The notes under the pieces are model-generated. The model was not told the DNA's origin. It searched no databases and saw nothing but the letters and a program-made list of their open reading frames with translations. The position numbers were made by a program, and so were the translations under genes. This document shows, piece by piece, positions 54,610-63,600 of a stretch of 64,000 nt of DNA; the stretch's first letter is position 1, and each line of letters starts with the position of its first letter. Origin of the DNA: JAMXLO01 sp963799415 (GTDB lineage Bacteria > Pseudomonadota > Alphaproteobacteria > Acetobacterales > Acetobacteraceae); the NCBI GenBank assembly GCA_963799415.1, contig CAWCXI010000032.1, forward strand, positions 48,351 through 112,350, written 5' to 3'.

Positions 54610-55719
54610 ATGGGCTGCTTCTGCCATAGCTTTCCGCCCGCCGGGCTGCTCGCGTCGCTGAACCTGTCGGCGAGCGTCGCGCTGCCTGGCGCGGACATCC
54701 CGCTGTCGCTGTCGGCGTGGCTCAATCTGCGCGGACTACCGGCGTTGCCCTGGGAGCCGCTGCCCAACTGGCTCGTCCTGCCGCTGCCCAGCCTGCAACT
54801 GAACCTCCGCGCCGTGGCGACGATTTCGGCGCTGGCGCAGCTTCGCGCGCAGGTCCTGGCGCAGTTCGGCCTCGACCTGCTGATCCCCGGACAGGCGTTG
54901 ATGTTCGTCCGCATCGTCGCCACGATGAATGCGCGGCTGTCGGCGCTGGTGCATCTCAACTTCAACCCGCTGGCCTGGCTGCGGCTGGCCGGGCTGAACG
55001 CGGCGATCGATCAGATCAATCTCGCACTGCGGCTTGGCCTGCTGCTGCCGTCGCCCAGCCTGATGCTGTCGCTGACGCTGCCTGGCGGCATTCCGATGCC
55101 GCAATGGGCGGGCTTTCTCGCCCTGCTGCGCGCGCTGCTGCCGATGATCGCCGCGGCGGCGAACCTGAACGTGAGCCTGACCGAGACGGCGCAGTTCTCG
55201 GCCGCGCTCCGGATACTGGCGAGGCTCTCGCTGCCGGGTCTGGTGGCGCCGCAACTGATGGCGAGCCTGACCGCCGCGCTGAACGCCGTCGCCAGTTTGC
55301 AGGCAAGTCTTGGCGTCAGTCCGCTGCAGCTTGGCTTTCTGGCGATACAGCTACGCGTTTCGCTCAAGCTGAGCGCGCTGCTGGCGACGCTGTCCGCGCG
55401 GTTCGGACTGAATTTGAGCGGCGGCGGCGGCAGTCTGCTCGCGGCACTGCTGGCGCTGCTGCCGAACCTGCCGTTCGTGCCGACGAGTTTTGCCACCAGT
55501 GCATCGGTGCAGGCGGCATTGCAGATGAGCGCCTTCGCCTCGCTGAACTGGCAGGTGCCGCTGTCGCTGCCGGTGATCGGGATCGGCCTGCCAACCTGTG
55601 CGTTTGCCGCCTCGCTGAGTGCCACGCTGGGGCTTCAGGCGGTGCTGTCCGCGCCGTGCGTGCTGGGCTGCGATGCGGGGCAGGTGATGCGCTCTCTGGC
55701 GACGGCCACGGCGGCGTAG
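54610..55719 (+). CDS. Unrecognised Leu/Ala-rich protein next to PAAR
   Basis: 369 aa, not recognised. About half of the residues are Leu, Ala or Ser, in amphipathic strings of LNLSASVAL, LRLGLLLPSPSLML and VSLKLSALLATLSARFGLNL type, with a Gly-rich turn (SGGGGS) near residue 277. Two Cys lie at the very start (MGCFCHSF) and two near the end (CVLGCDAG). It lacks long uninterrupted transmembrane segments, and its periodicity suggests a bundle of amphipathic helices that could insert in membranes. A good AGGGGA site precedes the ATG. Divergent from the PAAR gene, the usual place for T6SS effectors or their chaperones; role unproven. Confidence 0.7.
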   Translation: MGCFCHSFPPAGLLASLNLSASVALPGADIPLSLSAWLNLRGLPALPWEPLPNWLVLPLPSLQLNLRAVATISALAQLRAQVLAQFGLDLLIPGQALMFVRIVATMNARLSALVHLNFNPLAWLRLAGLNAAIDQINLALRLGLLLPSPSLMLSLTLPGGIPMPQWAGFLALLRALLPMIAAAANLNVSLTETAQFSAALRILARLSLPGLVAPQLMASLTAALNAVASLQASLGVSPLQLGFLAIQLRVSLKLSALLATLSARFGLNLSGGGGSLLAALLALLPNLPFVPTSFATSASVQAALQMSAFASLNWQVPLSLPVIGIGLPTCAFAASLSATLGLQAVLSAPCVLGCDAGQVMRSLATATAA

Positions 55720-55791
55720 CGGTGGAGGCGGCGCGAGCTGGCGACTTTGATAACGGCTAACGTTGGGCGCACGCGGGCCGTCACCATGATG

Positions 55792-55813
55792 CCCGGTGAC
55801 TGCAGTCACCGGG
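55792..55813. promoter_or_regulatory. Perfect 22-base palindrome
   Basis: CCCGGTGACTG and its exact complement meet with no spacer. It lies between the 369-aa gene (72 bases after its stop) and the 256-aa gene (56 bases before its ATG). It could be a terminator stem for the first or an operator for the second; no U-tract. Confidence 0.5.
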
Positions 55814-55869
55814 GTCTGCCGCGTGAGTCTCCATGATGCGAGGTGTCCACCAACCTCAAGGAGACAACC

Positions 55870-56640
55870 ATGCCGGACAAGGACAACAAGACCCTGATCA
55901 ACGAGGCTCTGAAGTCGACAAAGATCCTCGACATGTACCCCAAGGCAGCAAAGGAGCTGACCGAGAAGCTGCAAAAATACTTCCGTGACAAGAATGTCGC
56001 GCTGAAGGTCGTGACCAAGGACATCAAGGATGGCAACAATACCCTCGCGGGCTACGAGGGGCAGGTCGCGGATGCAGAAAAGACCCTTGCCGGGCTCGAA
56101 AAGGCCAAGATCGAGCCGGCGACAGCGAAGAAGCTTGAGTCAGCGATCAAGAGTGCCTCGTCAGCACTGAAGGAGCTGGGTACCAACCTGACAGTGTACG
56201 ACAAGTTCGCCGACACGGCAGAGAAGGACGACGCGAAGCTCGACCAGATCGCCTCGGTGTTGCTCAAGCTCGGCGAGCCGACCCTTCAGTCGCTGACGGA
56301 CTCCGTCATCACAGTGCAGGTTCAACCTCAATCGGTGCAGGAGGGCTTCGACAAGAGCTGGCCAAAGCAGGCCATCCAGAAGGCCTTTATGCAGGTTGGT
56401 ACGGACATGCACGAGGTAGGTGAAGAGATCACGAAGGGTGAAACATTCATCAACTCAGCCGCCACCATGCTGAAACGGCGCAAAGATGCCTTCGAGCCGG
56501 GCACGATTGCCGCCTGCGACAAGATAGACACGATGAAGGACGATATGGACAAGCAGCTTGTGAAGCTACGTCCAATCTACGGCCAGGCGATCAAGGATCT
56601 GCGTGACTTCGGCACCAGATTGAAGGCCATGCCGGACTGA
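55870..56640 (+). CDS. Unrecognised lysine-rich helical protein in T6SS region
   Basis: 256 aa, soluble, strongly charged and rich in Lys, Asp and Ala, with long helical stretches (PKAAKELTEKLQKYFRDKNV, EKTLAGLEKAKIEPATAKKL, QAIKDLRDFG). No signal peptide, Cys only in IAACDKID. Its codon use favours AAG/GAC and its amino-acid composition differs from the Arg-rich neighbours. A near-ideal AAGGAG site precedes the ATG at 55870. Convergent with hcp. It could be a T6SS structural accessory, secreted substrate or chaperone; I recognise no family. Confidence 0.75.
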   Translation: MPDKDNKTLINEALKSTKILDMYPKAAKELTEKLQKYFRDKNVALKVVTKDIKDGNNTLAGYEGQVADAEKTLAGLEKAKIEPATAKKLESAIKSASSALKELGTNLTVYDKFADTAEKDDAKLDQIASVLLKLGEPTLQSLTDSVITVQVQPQSVQEGFDKSWPKQAIQKAFMQVGTDMHEVGEEITKGETFINSAATMLKRRKDAFEPGTIAACDKIDTMKDDMDKQLVKLRPIYGQAIKDLRDFGTRLKAMPD

Positions 56641-56660
56641 TTACCAAATTCCTCACTGCC

Positions 56661-56683
56661 ATGGCTGGGTTTGTCCCGGCCAT
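56661..56683. terminator. REP-like hairpin between convergent genes
   Basis: ATGGCTGGG-TTTGT-CCCGGCCAT, a 9-base-pair stem with one G-U/mismatch position. It sits in the 67-base gap between two convergent genes, so it can terminate both. Palindromes of the ATGGCCGGG...CCCGGCCAT type are common dispersed intergenic elements in alphaproteobacteria. Confidence 0.6.
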
Positions 56684-56707
56684 GACGGTGGGAGCCGCCT
56701 CGATCCA

Positions 56708-57322
56708 TCATCCCCCCTTCTTCGACATCATCCGCTTCCAGTTCCCGGGAACCGCAGCGCCCAGCGTACCGTCCGATGTCTGCGGCTTGTATTGGACCTC
56801 CACGCCGCGGCAGATGAACTTGCACTTCTCCTTGACGACATCGCCGCTGTCCCAATCGACGCCGATCACCAGCACATCCTTGAAGTCGATCCGCAGGAAT
56901 GCCCGGCCGCTGACGTCGGTGCCGGCAGCCTTGCGCTTGATCAGCGTCGCCGAGGCGAAGGATTGAGAATTGCAGCACATTTCGAACAACAGAGGCGACG
57001 CCTGGTCCATCTGTCTGCTGAAGGTGAACGGCTCAAGATCGACCGGGTATGCCTTCTGCTCGCCGCGGAGCCAGTTGGTGAACCGCGTGCGCGGGGGTGC
57101 ATGCACATTTGGATTCAGGGCAGGCTTCAACTTTTCAACGTGCTTTTCTCCGGCCGAGTCGTCATCTTCCAGGCCGACGCCGAAACTGAACTCATCGATC
57201 TCGAAGAACTTGCCCGTCTTGAAGTCATGCAGAAAATCGTCCTTCGAATCGACGGTCGTCTGGCACTCCGCGTCAATGGCATCACTGCCCTTGACGAACT
57301 TCATCAGCAGATCGATCGACAC
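56708..57322 (-). CDS. hcp: T6SS tube protein Hcp
   Basis: 204 aa, somewhat longer than the common ~165-aa Hcp. The N-terminus MSIDLLMKFVKGSDAIDAEC, EIDEFSFGVGL, EPFTFSRQMDQASPLLFEMC and KRKAAGTDVSGRAFLRIDFK follow the Hcp1 pattern of beta strands around the ring. Forms hexameric rings of the inner tube and is exported. Encoded after TssC on the same strand with a 19-base gap. Confidence 0.88.
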   Translation of the reverse strand: MSIDLLMKFVKGSDAIDAECQTTVDSKDDFLHDFKTGKFFEIDEFSFGVGLEDDDSAGEKHVEKLKPALNPNVHAPPRTRFTNWLRGEQKAYPVDLEPFTFSRQMDQASPLLFEMCCNSQSFASATLIKRKAAGTDVSGRAFLRIDFKDVLVIGVDWDSGDVVKEKCKFICRGVEVQYKPQTSDGTLGAAVPGNWKRMMSKKGG

Positions 57323-57341
57323 GGTGTCCTCCTCGTGTTGG

Positions 57342-58754
57342 TTATGCGGTGGGCAGGCGCGAGACGATGCGCAGCACCGCCGTCAGGCCTTCGAGTTGGT
57401 AGTGCGGGCGCAGGAAAAACCGTGCCTCGTAATGGCCCGGCGAGTCGGGTTTCTCCAGCAGAGTGACGCGGGCATTCACCAGCGGATGGGCGGCCTTCCA
57501 TTCTTCGCTCGATCGGTCCGGCGCGCCGTCGACGTAACCCAGCAGCCACTCCTGCAGCCACTTCGACAGTTGCACCTTGTCCATCGACGAGCCGACCTTG
57601 TCGCGCACCATGCATTTCAGGTAGTGCGCGAAGCGGCAGCAGGCGAACAGATAGGGCAGCCGCGCCGAGAGGTTGGCGCTCGCCGTCGCTGCCGGGTCGT
57701 CGTACTGCCGCGGCATCTGCAGTGACTGAGCGCTGATGAACGCCGCTGTGCCGGTATGCTTGCGGTGGACCATTGGGATCAGCCCGGCCTGCGCCAGTTC
57801 CGCCTCGCGCCGTTCACTCAGCGCGATCTCGGTTGAGCATTTCACATCCACCGCGCCGTCGGCAGTGGGGAAACTCAGCACCGGAAGTCCCTCGACGATC
57901 CCGCCGGTGTCGACGCCCCGGATGCGCACGCACCAGCCGTAATGTTCGAAGGCGCGCGCGATGTTCGCCGCCATGGCATAGGCCGCGTTGGTCCACAGGT
58001 GCCTGCTGGCGTCGGGACCATCCGTCTGCTCTTCGAAGTCGAACACCTCCACCGGATCGGTTCGCGCACCGTACGGCAGGCGGGCCAGGAAGCGTGGCAT
58101 GCACAAGCCGAGATAGCGCGCGTCCTCGCTCTCGCGCAGGCTGCGCCAGGCGGCGTATTCGGGCGTCTGGAATATCCTGGTGAGATCGCGCGGGTTGGCG
58201 AGTTCTCCCCAGCTCTCCATCTGCATCACCGCCGGCGCGGCCGCGGCGATGAACGGCGCATGCGCCGCCGCGGCGATCTGTGCCATGTCGCCCAGCAACT
58301 GCACATCCTGCGGGCTGTGGTCGAACGCGTAGTCGCCGATCACCACGCCGAACGGCTCGCCACCGAACTGGCCGTATTCCTCTTCGTATATCTTCTTGAA
58401 GATCGGGCTCTGGTCCCATGCGGTGCCGCGGAACTTGCGCAGCGTGCGACCAAGCTCCTGCTTCGAGATGTCCAGCACCTTGATCTTCTGCATGAAGCTG
58501 TTCTCGATGCCGCCGACCAGGAAGCTCATACCGCGCCATGTCGCTTCCATCCGCTGGAAGTCCACATGATGCAGGATCAGATTCAACTGCTCACTCAACT
58601 TGCGATCGATCGCCGCAATCGCTGCCTCGATCACGCGACCTGAAACGTCGCCGCGCCCTGGAACATGTTCGGCCAGCACATGGTACGCGGTCTCGCTCAG
58701 CGAACCGACATCGCGTTCGAGCAGTTCGGTGAATTCGGTGGCGGTGTCCATCAT
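57342..58754 (-). CDS. tssC: T6SS contractile sheath large subunit (TssC/VipB family)
   Basis: 470 aa, near the family length. Signatures: HHVDFQRMEATWRGMSFLVG, KVLDISKQELGRTLRKF, EEYGQFGGEPFGVVIGDYAF, RSLRESEDARYLGLCMPRFL and ARLPYLFACCRFAHYLKCMV, then KWLQEWLLGYV. With TssB it builds the contractile sheath around the Hcp tube. TssB is not next to it here (VgrG is), which suggests a rearranged cluster or that this is a second TssC-like paralogue with the tssB-tssC pair elsewhere. Confidence 0.88.
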   Translation of the reverse strand: MMDTATEFTELLERDVGSLSETAYHVLAEHVPGRGDVSGRVIEAAIAAIDRKLSEQLNLILHHVDFQRMEATWRGMSFLVGGIENSFMQKIKVLDISKQELGRTLRKFRGTAWDQSPIFKKIYEEEYGQFGGEPFGVVIGDYAFDHSPQDVQLLGDMAQIAAAAHAPFIAAAAPAVMQMESWGELANPRDLTRIFQTPEYAAWRSLRESEDARYLGLCMPRFLARLPYGARTDPVEVFDFEEQTDGPDASRHLWTNAAYAMAANIARAFEHYGWCVRIRGVDTGGIVEGLPVLSFPTADGAVDVKCSTEIALSERREAELAQAGLIPMVHRKHTGTAAFISAQSLQMPRQYDDPAATASANLSARLPYLFACCRFAHYLKCMVRDKVGSSMDKVQLSKWLQEWLLGYVDGAPDRSSEEWKAAHPLVNARVTLLEKPDSPGHYEARFFLRPHYQLEGLTAVLRIVSRLPTA

Positions 58755-58762
58755 GGCGCTGC

Positions 58763-60613
58763 TCAGTTGATCGCGATCTGCGCGGCCTGCAGCGTCATCG
58801 ACATCCCGCCATCCGCGGACATCAATTCCTGTGCCATGATGGAGATCTTGGAACCGACCAGCGTGATGCCGTCGGTATCGATCCGCACGGAGTTTCCGCC
58901 GACCTGCAGCAGGATCGACTGGCCCGCTTTGATCGTGCTGTTGCCGCCGGAGACCGTGATCGTGTGATCACCGGTCGAGACTGTCAGACCATCGTTGCCT
59001 TGCGAGACGGTGACCGATCGGTTGCCCTTTTCCACCGTCGTCGTGGTGTCCTGGGTGACTTTCACCGTCTCGTTGTTCAGCACCACCTTGTTGTAGTCCT
59101 TCTGCGCCTGCAGGAAGATCTCCTCCGATCCCGCCTTGTCCTCGAAGCGCAGTTCGTTGTTGCCGCTGCCGGTGCTCGAATGGGTTTTGATCCCCGAGCG
59201 CGTCTTGTTGTCGGGCAGCGGATACGGCACGCCCTGGTTGGCGTTGTAGACGCAGCCGGTGATGATCGGCCGATCGGGGTCGCCGTCGAGGAATTCGACC
59301 ACCACCTCCTGCCCGACGCGCGGGATGAACATGCTGCCCCAGTTCGCGCCGGCCCAGATCTGCGCCACGCGAATCCAGCAGGAGCTGTTGTCGTCCTGCA
59401 CCGCACTGCGGTCCCAGAAGAACTTGACCTTGATCCGCCCGTACTGATCGCTGGTGATCTCGTCGCCCGGCGCGCCGGTGACCTTGGCGGTCTGCGGCCC
59501 CCGCATCACCGGCCGTGGCGTGCGCCGGTCAAGGCGGAACGGAATGTCGCCCTTCATCGCGGCGAAGACACAGCGGAACGTGTCGGTCAACTCGCCGCGG
59601 TCATCCGACTGACCTTCGGCGAACTCCACCGAACAGGTCGCCTGGGTCACCAGGTATTCGCGGTTCTGCGCCTCGTCGGTGAAACCGGACAGGGTGAACT
59701 TGCCGCCCGCGTGCAATCCGCGGCAATTGCTGGTCCCGTTCAGCACCTGCCGCCGGGCGGCGATGTCCTGCATGCGCACAGCGGCGAGCTTCTGGCCATC
59801 TCCCGTCGTGCCGTGTGGCCCGGGATAGTCGAACATCTCGTAAGAGCCGTAGCTATGGCCCCCCGCATCGAGCGACTTTGCCGTGAGGTCGGCCGACGGC
59901 GTGGTGAAATTGTAGTCGTTCAGCGCCACGCCGCCGGACTGCAGATGCAGCGCCGAGGACCATTGCCAGATATGATCGTCGATGCCCCGATATTCCGTTT
60001 CATCGGTATTGAACGGAACCGCCTTGCCCAGGGCGGCGTGGGAATTCGGGTCGTCCGCCATCACCAGCGTGTGCTTGCTGTCGCTGTGCGTGAAGAAATA
60101 GTAGAGCCCGTACGTCTCCATCAGCCGAGTGACGAAGTCGAGCGTGGTCTCCTCGTACTGCACGCAGTAGTCCAGCATGATGTCGCCGGTGCCGTTCTGC
60201 CGCTTATCCGCGTAATCGGTGAAGTTGGCGTCGCGGAACACGGTGGTGATGACATCCCATACCGACTGGTTCTGAAAGATGCGGCTGGTGCGGATGCGCG
60301 ACAGCAGCCAGATCCATGGCCGCAGCTCCAGCCGGTAGCGATGCGCGCCGGCGGCAAGTCCCTCATAGGAGGCGCGTGCGATGATGCCGTTGAAATACCG
60401 CTTGGTCTTGTCGTCCACGGAGATGGTGACCGTGGCCGAGCTGCCGAGCAGGGACGTGAGATCGCCCTTCACCGTGCCGCTGGAGACATCCAGCTCGAAC
60501 AGGAAAGGCCGGCCCAACTCCTCGCTCGCGCGCAGAGCGGTGAAACCGAACTCAAAGCCGGGGTCCGGATTGATCGTCACATCGACATGCGGCTTTGCAT
60601 CGCTGTCCGACAT
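58763..60613 (-). CDS. vgrG: T6SS spike protein VgrG
   Basis: 616 aa. The gp27-like part has LLSRIRTSRIFQNQSVWDVI and YETTLDFVTRLMETYGLYYF-type motifs (seen as EETTLDFVTRLMETYGLYYF); the gp5-like OB fold has ITSDQYGRIKVKFFWDR and CWIRVAQIWAGANWGSMFIP; the C-terminal beta-helix repeats lead into a short tail ending MTLQAAQIAIN. No extra effector domain is visible, so cargo is probably carried through PAAR or adaptors. Start ATG at 60613. Confidence 0.93.
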   Translation of the reverse strand: MSDSDAKPHVDVTINPDPGFEFGFTALRASEELGRPFLFELDVSSGTVKGDLTSLLGSSATVTISVDDKTKRYFNGIIARASYEGLAAGAHRYRLELRPWIWLLSRIRTSRIFQNQSVWDVITTVFRDANFTDYADKRQNGTGDIMLDYCVQYEETTLDFVTRLMETYGLYYFFTHSDSKHTLVMADDPNSHAALGKAVPFNTDETEYRGIDDHIWQWSSALHLQSGGVALNDYNFTTPSADLTAKSLDAGGHSYGSYEMFDYPGPHGTTGDGQKLAAVRMQDIAARRQVLNGTSNCRGLHAGGKFTLSGFTDEAQNREYLVTQATCSVEFAEGQSDDRGELTDTFRCVFAAMKGDIPFRLDRRTPRPVMRGPQTAKVTGAPGDEITSDQYGRIKVKFFWDRSAVQDDNSSCWIRVAQIWAGANWGSMFIPRVGQEVVVEFLDGDPDRPIITGCVYNANQGVPYPLPDNKTRSGIKTHSSTGSGNNELRFEDKAGSEEIFLQAQKDYNKVVLNNETVKVTQDTTTTVEKGNRSVTVSQGNDGLTVSTGDHTITVSGGNSTIKAGQSILLQVGGNSVRIDTDGITLVGSKISIMAQELMSADGGMSMTLQAAQIAIN

Positions 60614-60626
60614 CACACGGCTCGCC

Positions 60627-63600
60627 TTACAGGTTGGAGGGACAGCGGAACGTGCGCAGCGCCGCCAGGGTGAACGGGTTGCGCACGCTGCTGGCATTCA
60701 GCGCGAAGCTCGCCGTGCCGGCGGGCGCGGTGAACGTCACGCGGAACTTGTCCGGCTGATCACTCGGCGTCACATGCGCGTTGTCCAGCACATGCAGCAG
60801 CGACCAGGGGCCGTTGTTCTCGACGATCGTCGCCGGCTTGCCGTCCGCCGGCGTCATGGTGAGCCGCACCAGCGTGTTCCCGTCGGCCGCCGGCCATTGC
60901 AGGCTGGTGGCCTCGGTCGGGCCATGCGCATAGCTCACCCTGCGACCGCCGACCTCGAGGCTGACCGAGGCGAGGCCCGGATCGAGCGTCTCCGGCACCA
61001 ACTGGAACTTCGTGCCGATCTGCCCGCCCGCGGCGAACAGCGCATCGCGGATATCGGCGGCGTGCTGGAAGGTCACGAGCGTCGCCGGTGACAGGTTGAG
61101 GCGCGTATGGTCGGCGGACTGCCACTGCCACGGCGTCTGCGAGGTGTCCACGAACGGCTTCAGGTACTGGTCGAAGAACTGGTCGGTCAGTCCGCTTGGG
61201 CCAAGCAGGCGCACGAAGTCGTCGAGCGGCACGTCCTGCGTGCTCTTGGCGACGAACGGGTAGCGGTCGAACGCGGCGCGGCACAGCGGCAGCACCTTCG
61301 ACCGCCACGCGTCGGACAGCTCCGTGCTGGCCCCGTTCGCGGTCACCGCGGCGCTGCTCTGCGACACGGTCTGCAGCATGGCCGCAACCGGCTTCGGCAG
61401 GCTCTGCGACAGCTCCTGAAGCTGCGACGCAGCGCCGGCGGCGCCACCGCCATTGCCCTGACCGGCCACCATTCCGAGCAGTGCCGCCCCCTGGTTCGGC
61501 GCGTTCGCGGCCTGGCTCAGCCCTTGATAGACCTGCGCGATCTTGCCGATCGCCGCCTCGAGCTGCGCCGGCTTGCCCTCGGCGCCTGCGACGAAGTCGT
61601 GCAGCGCCTGGAAATGCTGGTCCACCCGCTGGGCCGGATCGACCGGCTTGCCGCCCGGCGTGGTGCCGAACGACTGGGCGATGATTGACACCGCCTCGTT
61701 CTGCTGGAAGGTCAGGCCGGAGCGCGCCAGGTAGCCGGCGAACCCGCCCACGCTCTTGCCCACCTTGGCAGCCTTGGCCTCCACCTCGCTGGTCGCCTTC
61801 TCGGTCGCCGCCGGCCGGCTGAGCTGGGTCTGGGTATCAACCGCCTGCAGCAGGTCGCGCAGCGGCGATTCCGGCGCCGACAGCAGATAGAGCTCGTCCA
61901 GCCCCTGCGCGATCTCGCCGAACGACTTCAGCGCGACGTTGGCCAGCAGTGCATCCCAGCGCCGCGCATAGTCATCGAGGTAAAGCCCCAGGATGTCGCG
62001 GCGAAGCTGGTTGAGCTGGCTGATGCTCTCGCTGAGCTTGACCGGCGGGCGTCCCAGCACCCAGCCGTCCTCGCTGGCGTCCTTGGTCACCTGAGGCAGC
62101 AGCGGCAGCAGTACCGTGTGGTAGCCGTTCCAGGTGAAGATGCCGGGCACGCCGGTGTTGAGCGCCTTGCCGTCACGCAGCTCGAAGACGCGCGCACCGG
62201 CCGGCCCCGCATTGTCCAACACCGTCCACTCCGGCAGCGATTGCACGACGGAGCTGCGCACCAGCCGGTTGTAGGTGTACTCGGCGAGCGGCTGGCGCGT
62301 CAGGATGCCGCGCACCTGAGCGACCAGCGGCCCATCCAGCGCCACCGGCTCCAGCTTGTATTCCAGCATCGCCTGCACATGCCGCCCCAGCGCCTCGCGC
62401 GTCTCGGCGGCTTCGTCGCCCGGGAAGCTCGCTGCGAAATCGGCGCCCATCCACTGCTCGACCAGAGCGGAGTCGAGCGGGCCCTGCCGGCCAAGGATCA
62501 GGTAGACCTTCAGCGCCTGGTAAAGGAAATCCGGCTGCTGGAGATGCGTGCGCATCTGCTCTTCCAGCCGCGCCAACAGCCGCGGCAGCAGCAGCCCGTT
62601 CAGCGCGCGGTCATACGCATCGATCGACGCCGCGCCCAGCTTCGCGCCCTGGTAGAGGCCGAAGGTCAGCGCGACCGGTGTCGCCTCCGCCCGATCGGCA
62701 TAGCCGCCGCGCGCCGTCCGCAAGGTCTCCAGGGCGGGCAGGATGGCGGTCAGATCGGTGTCCTGTGCACCGCGCTTGGTCAGCTCGCCGTACTCCCCCT
62801 GGTAGCGCACGGCTGTCTCATGCGCCTCGGCGATCATCAGGCGATTGCCGAAGTAGCTCGCGGTCCACACCCCGGTCAGGCTCAGCAGCACGGCGGCCGC
62901 GGTGGCGTAGGCGCCGATCCAGGTCCAGCGCTGCCGCCGCTCCACCTTGCGGTCGAGCCCGACCAGCGCCGCCTCACCGAACATCACCTCGCGCACCAGG
63001 CGGGTCAGGAAATAGCTGCGGCCGGCGTCGCTGAACGCCGTCACCGCCTGGCGCGACAGGCCGAACCGTCCGGCCATGACGCCCAGCAGGCGATCGATCG
63101 GCGTGCCGTCCTGCGTGCCGCTGGTGAAGTAGACGCCACGCAGCAGCGGTCGCACCTCCAGCCTGCTCGGGCGGAAGATCTCGTCCAGGAACTCCCGCGC
63201 GACCTCGCGCAGCGACGCCATCTGCTGCGGGAACCCGTAGATCAGCCGGCGGCGCTCGACGTCTGGCTCCTGATGCACGCGCTCCAGCATGCGGTCGTTG
63301 AGGCGCATCAGCAGCCGGTCGAACTCTGGGCCGAACTGCGCGACCGCCCCCGCTTCGTCGGCAGCCTCGTCCAGCGAGAAGGTCATGCCCCAGACCTGCT
63401 CGCGCTCCTCCTTGCCGAGATTGTCGAAGAACTCGACGAAGCCGGCGATCAGGTCGGTCTTGGTGAAGACGGCATAGATCGGCACCCGCACGCCAAGCTG
63501 GTCGTGCAGCTCACGCACGCGGCGGCGGATGGTGCGGGCATGCGCATGCCGTGCGTCGTCGTCGAGAGCGGCGAGATCAGACAGGCCGATCGCGACGACC

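Noticed and set aside
53037..54629. 530-residue plus-strand frame across methyltransferase and PAAR genes
   Set aside because: Antisense to two recognisable genes.
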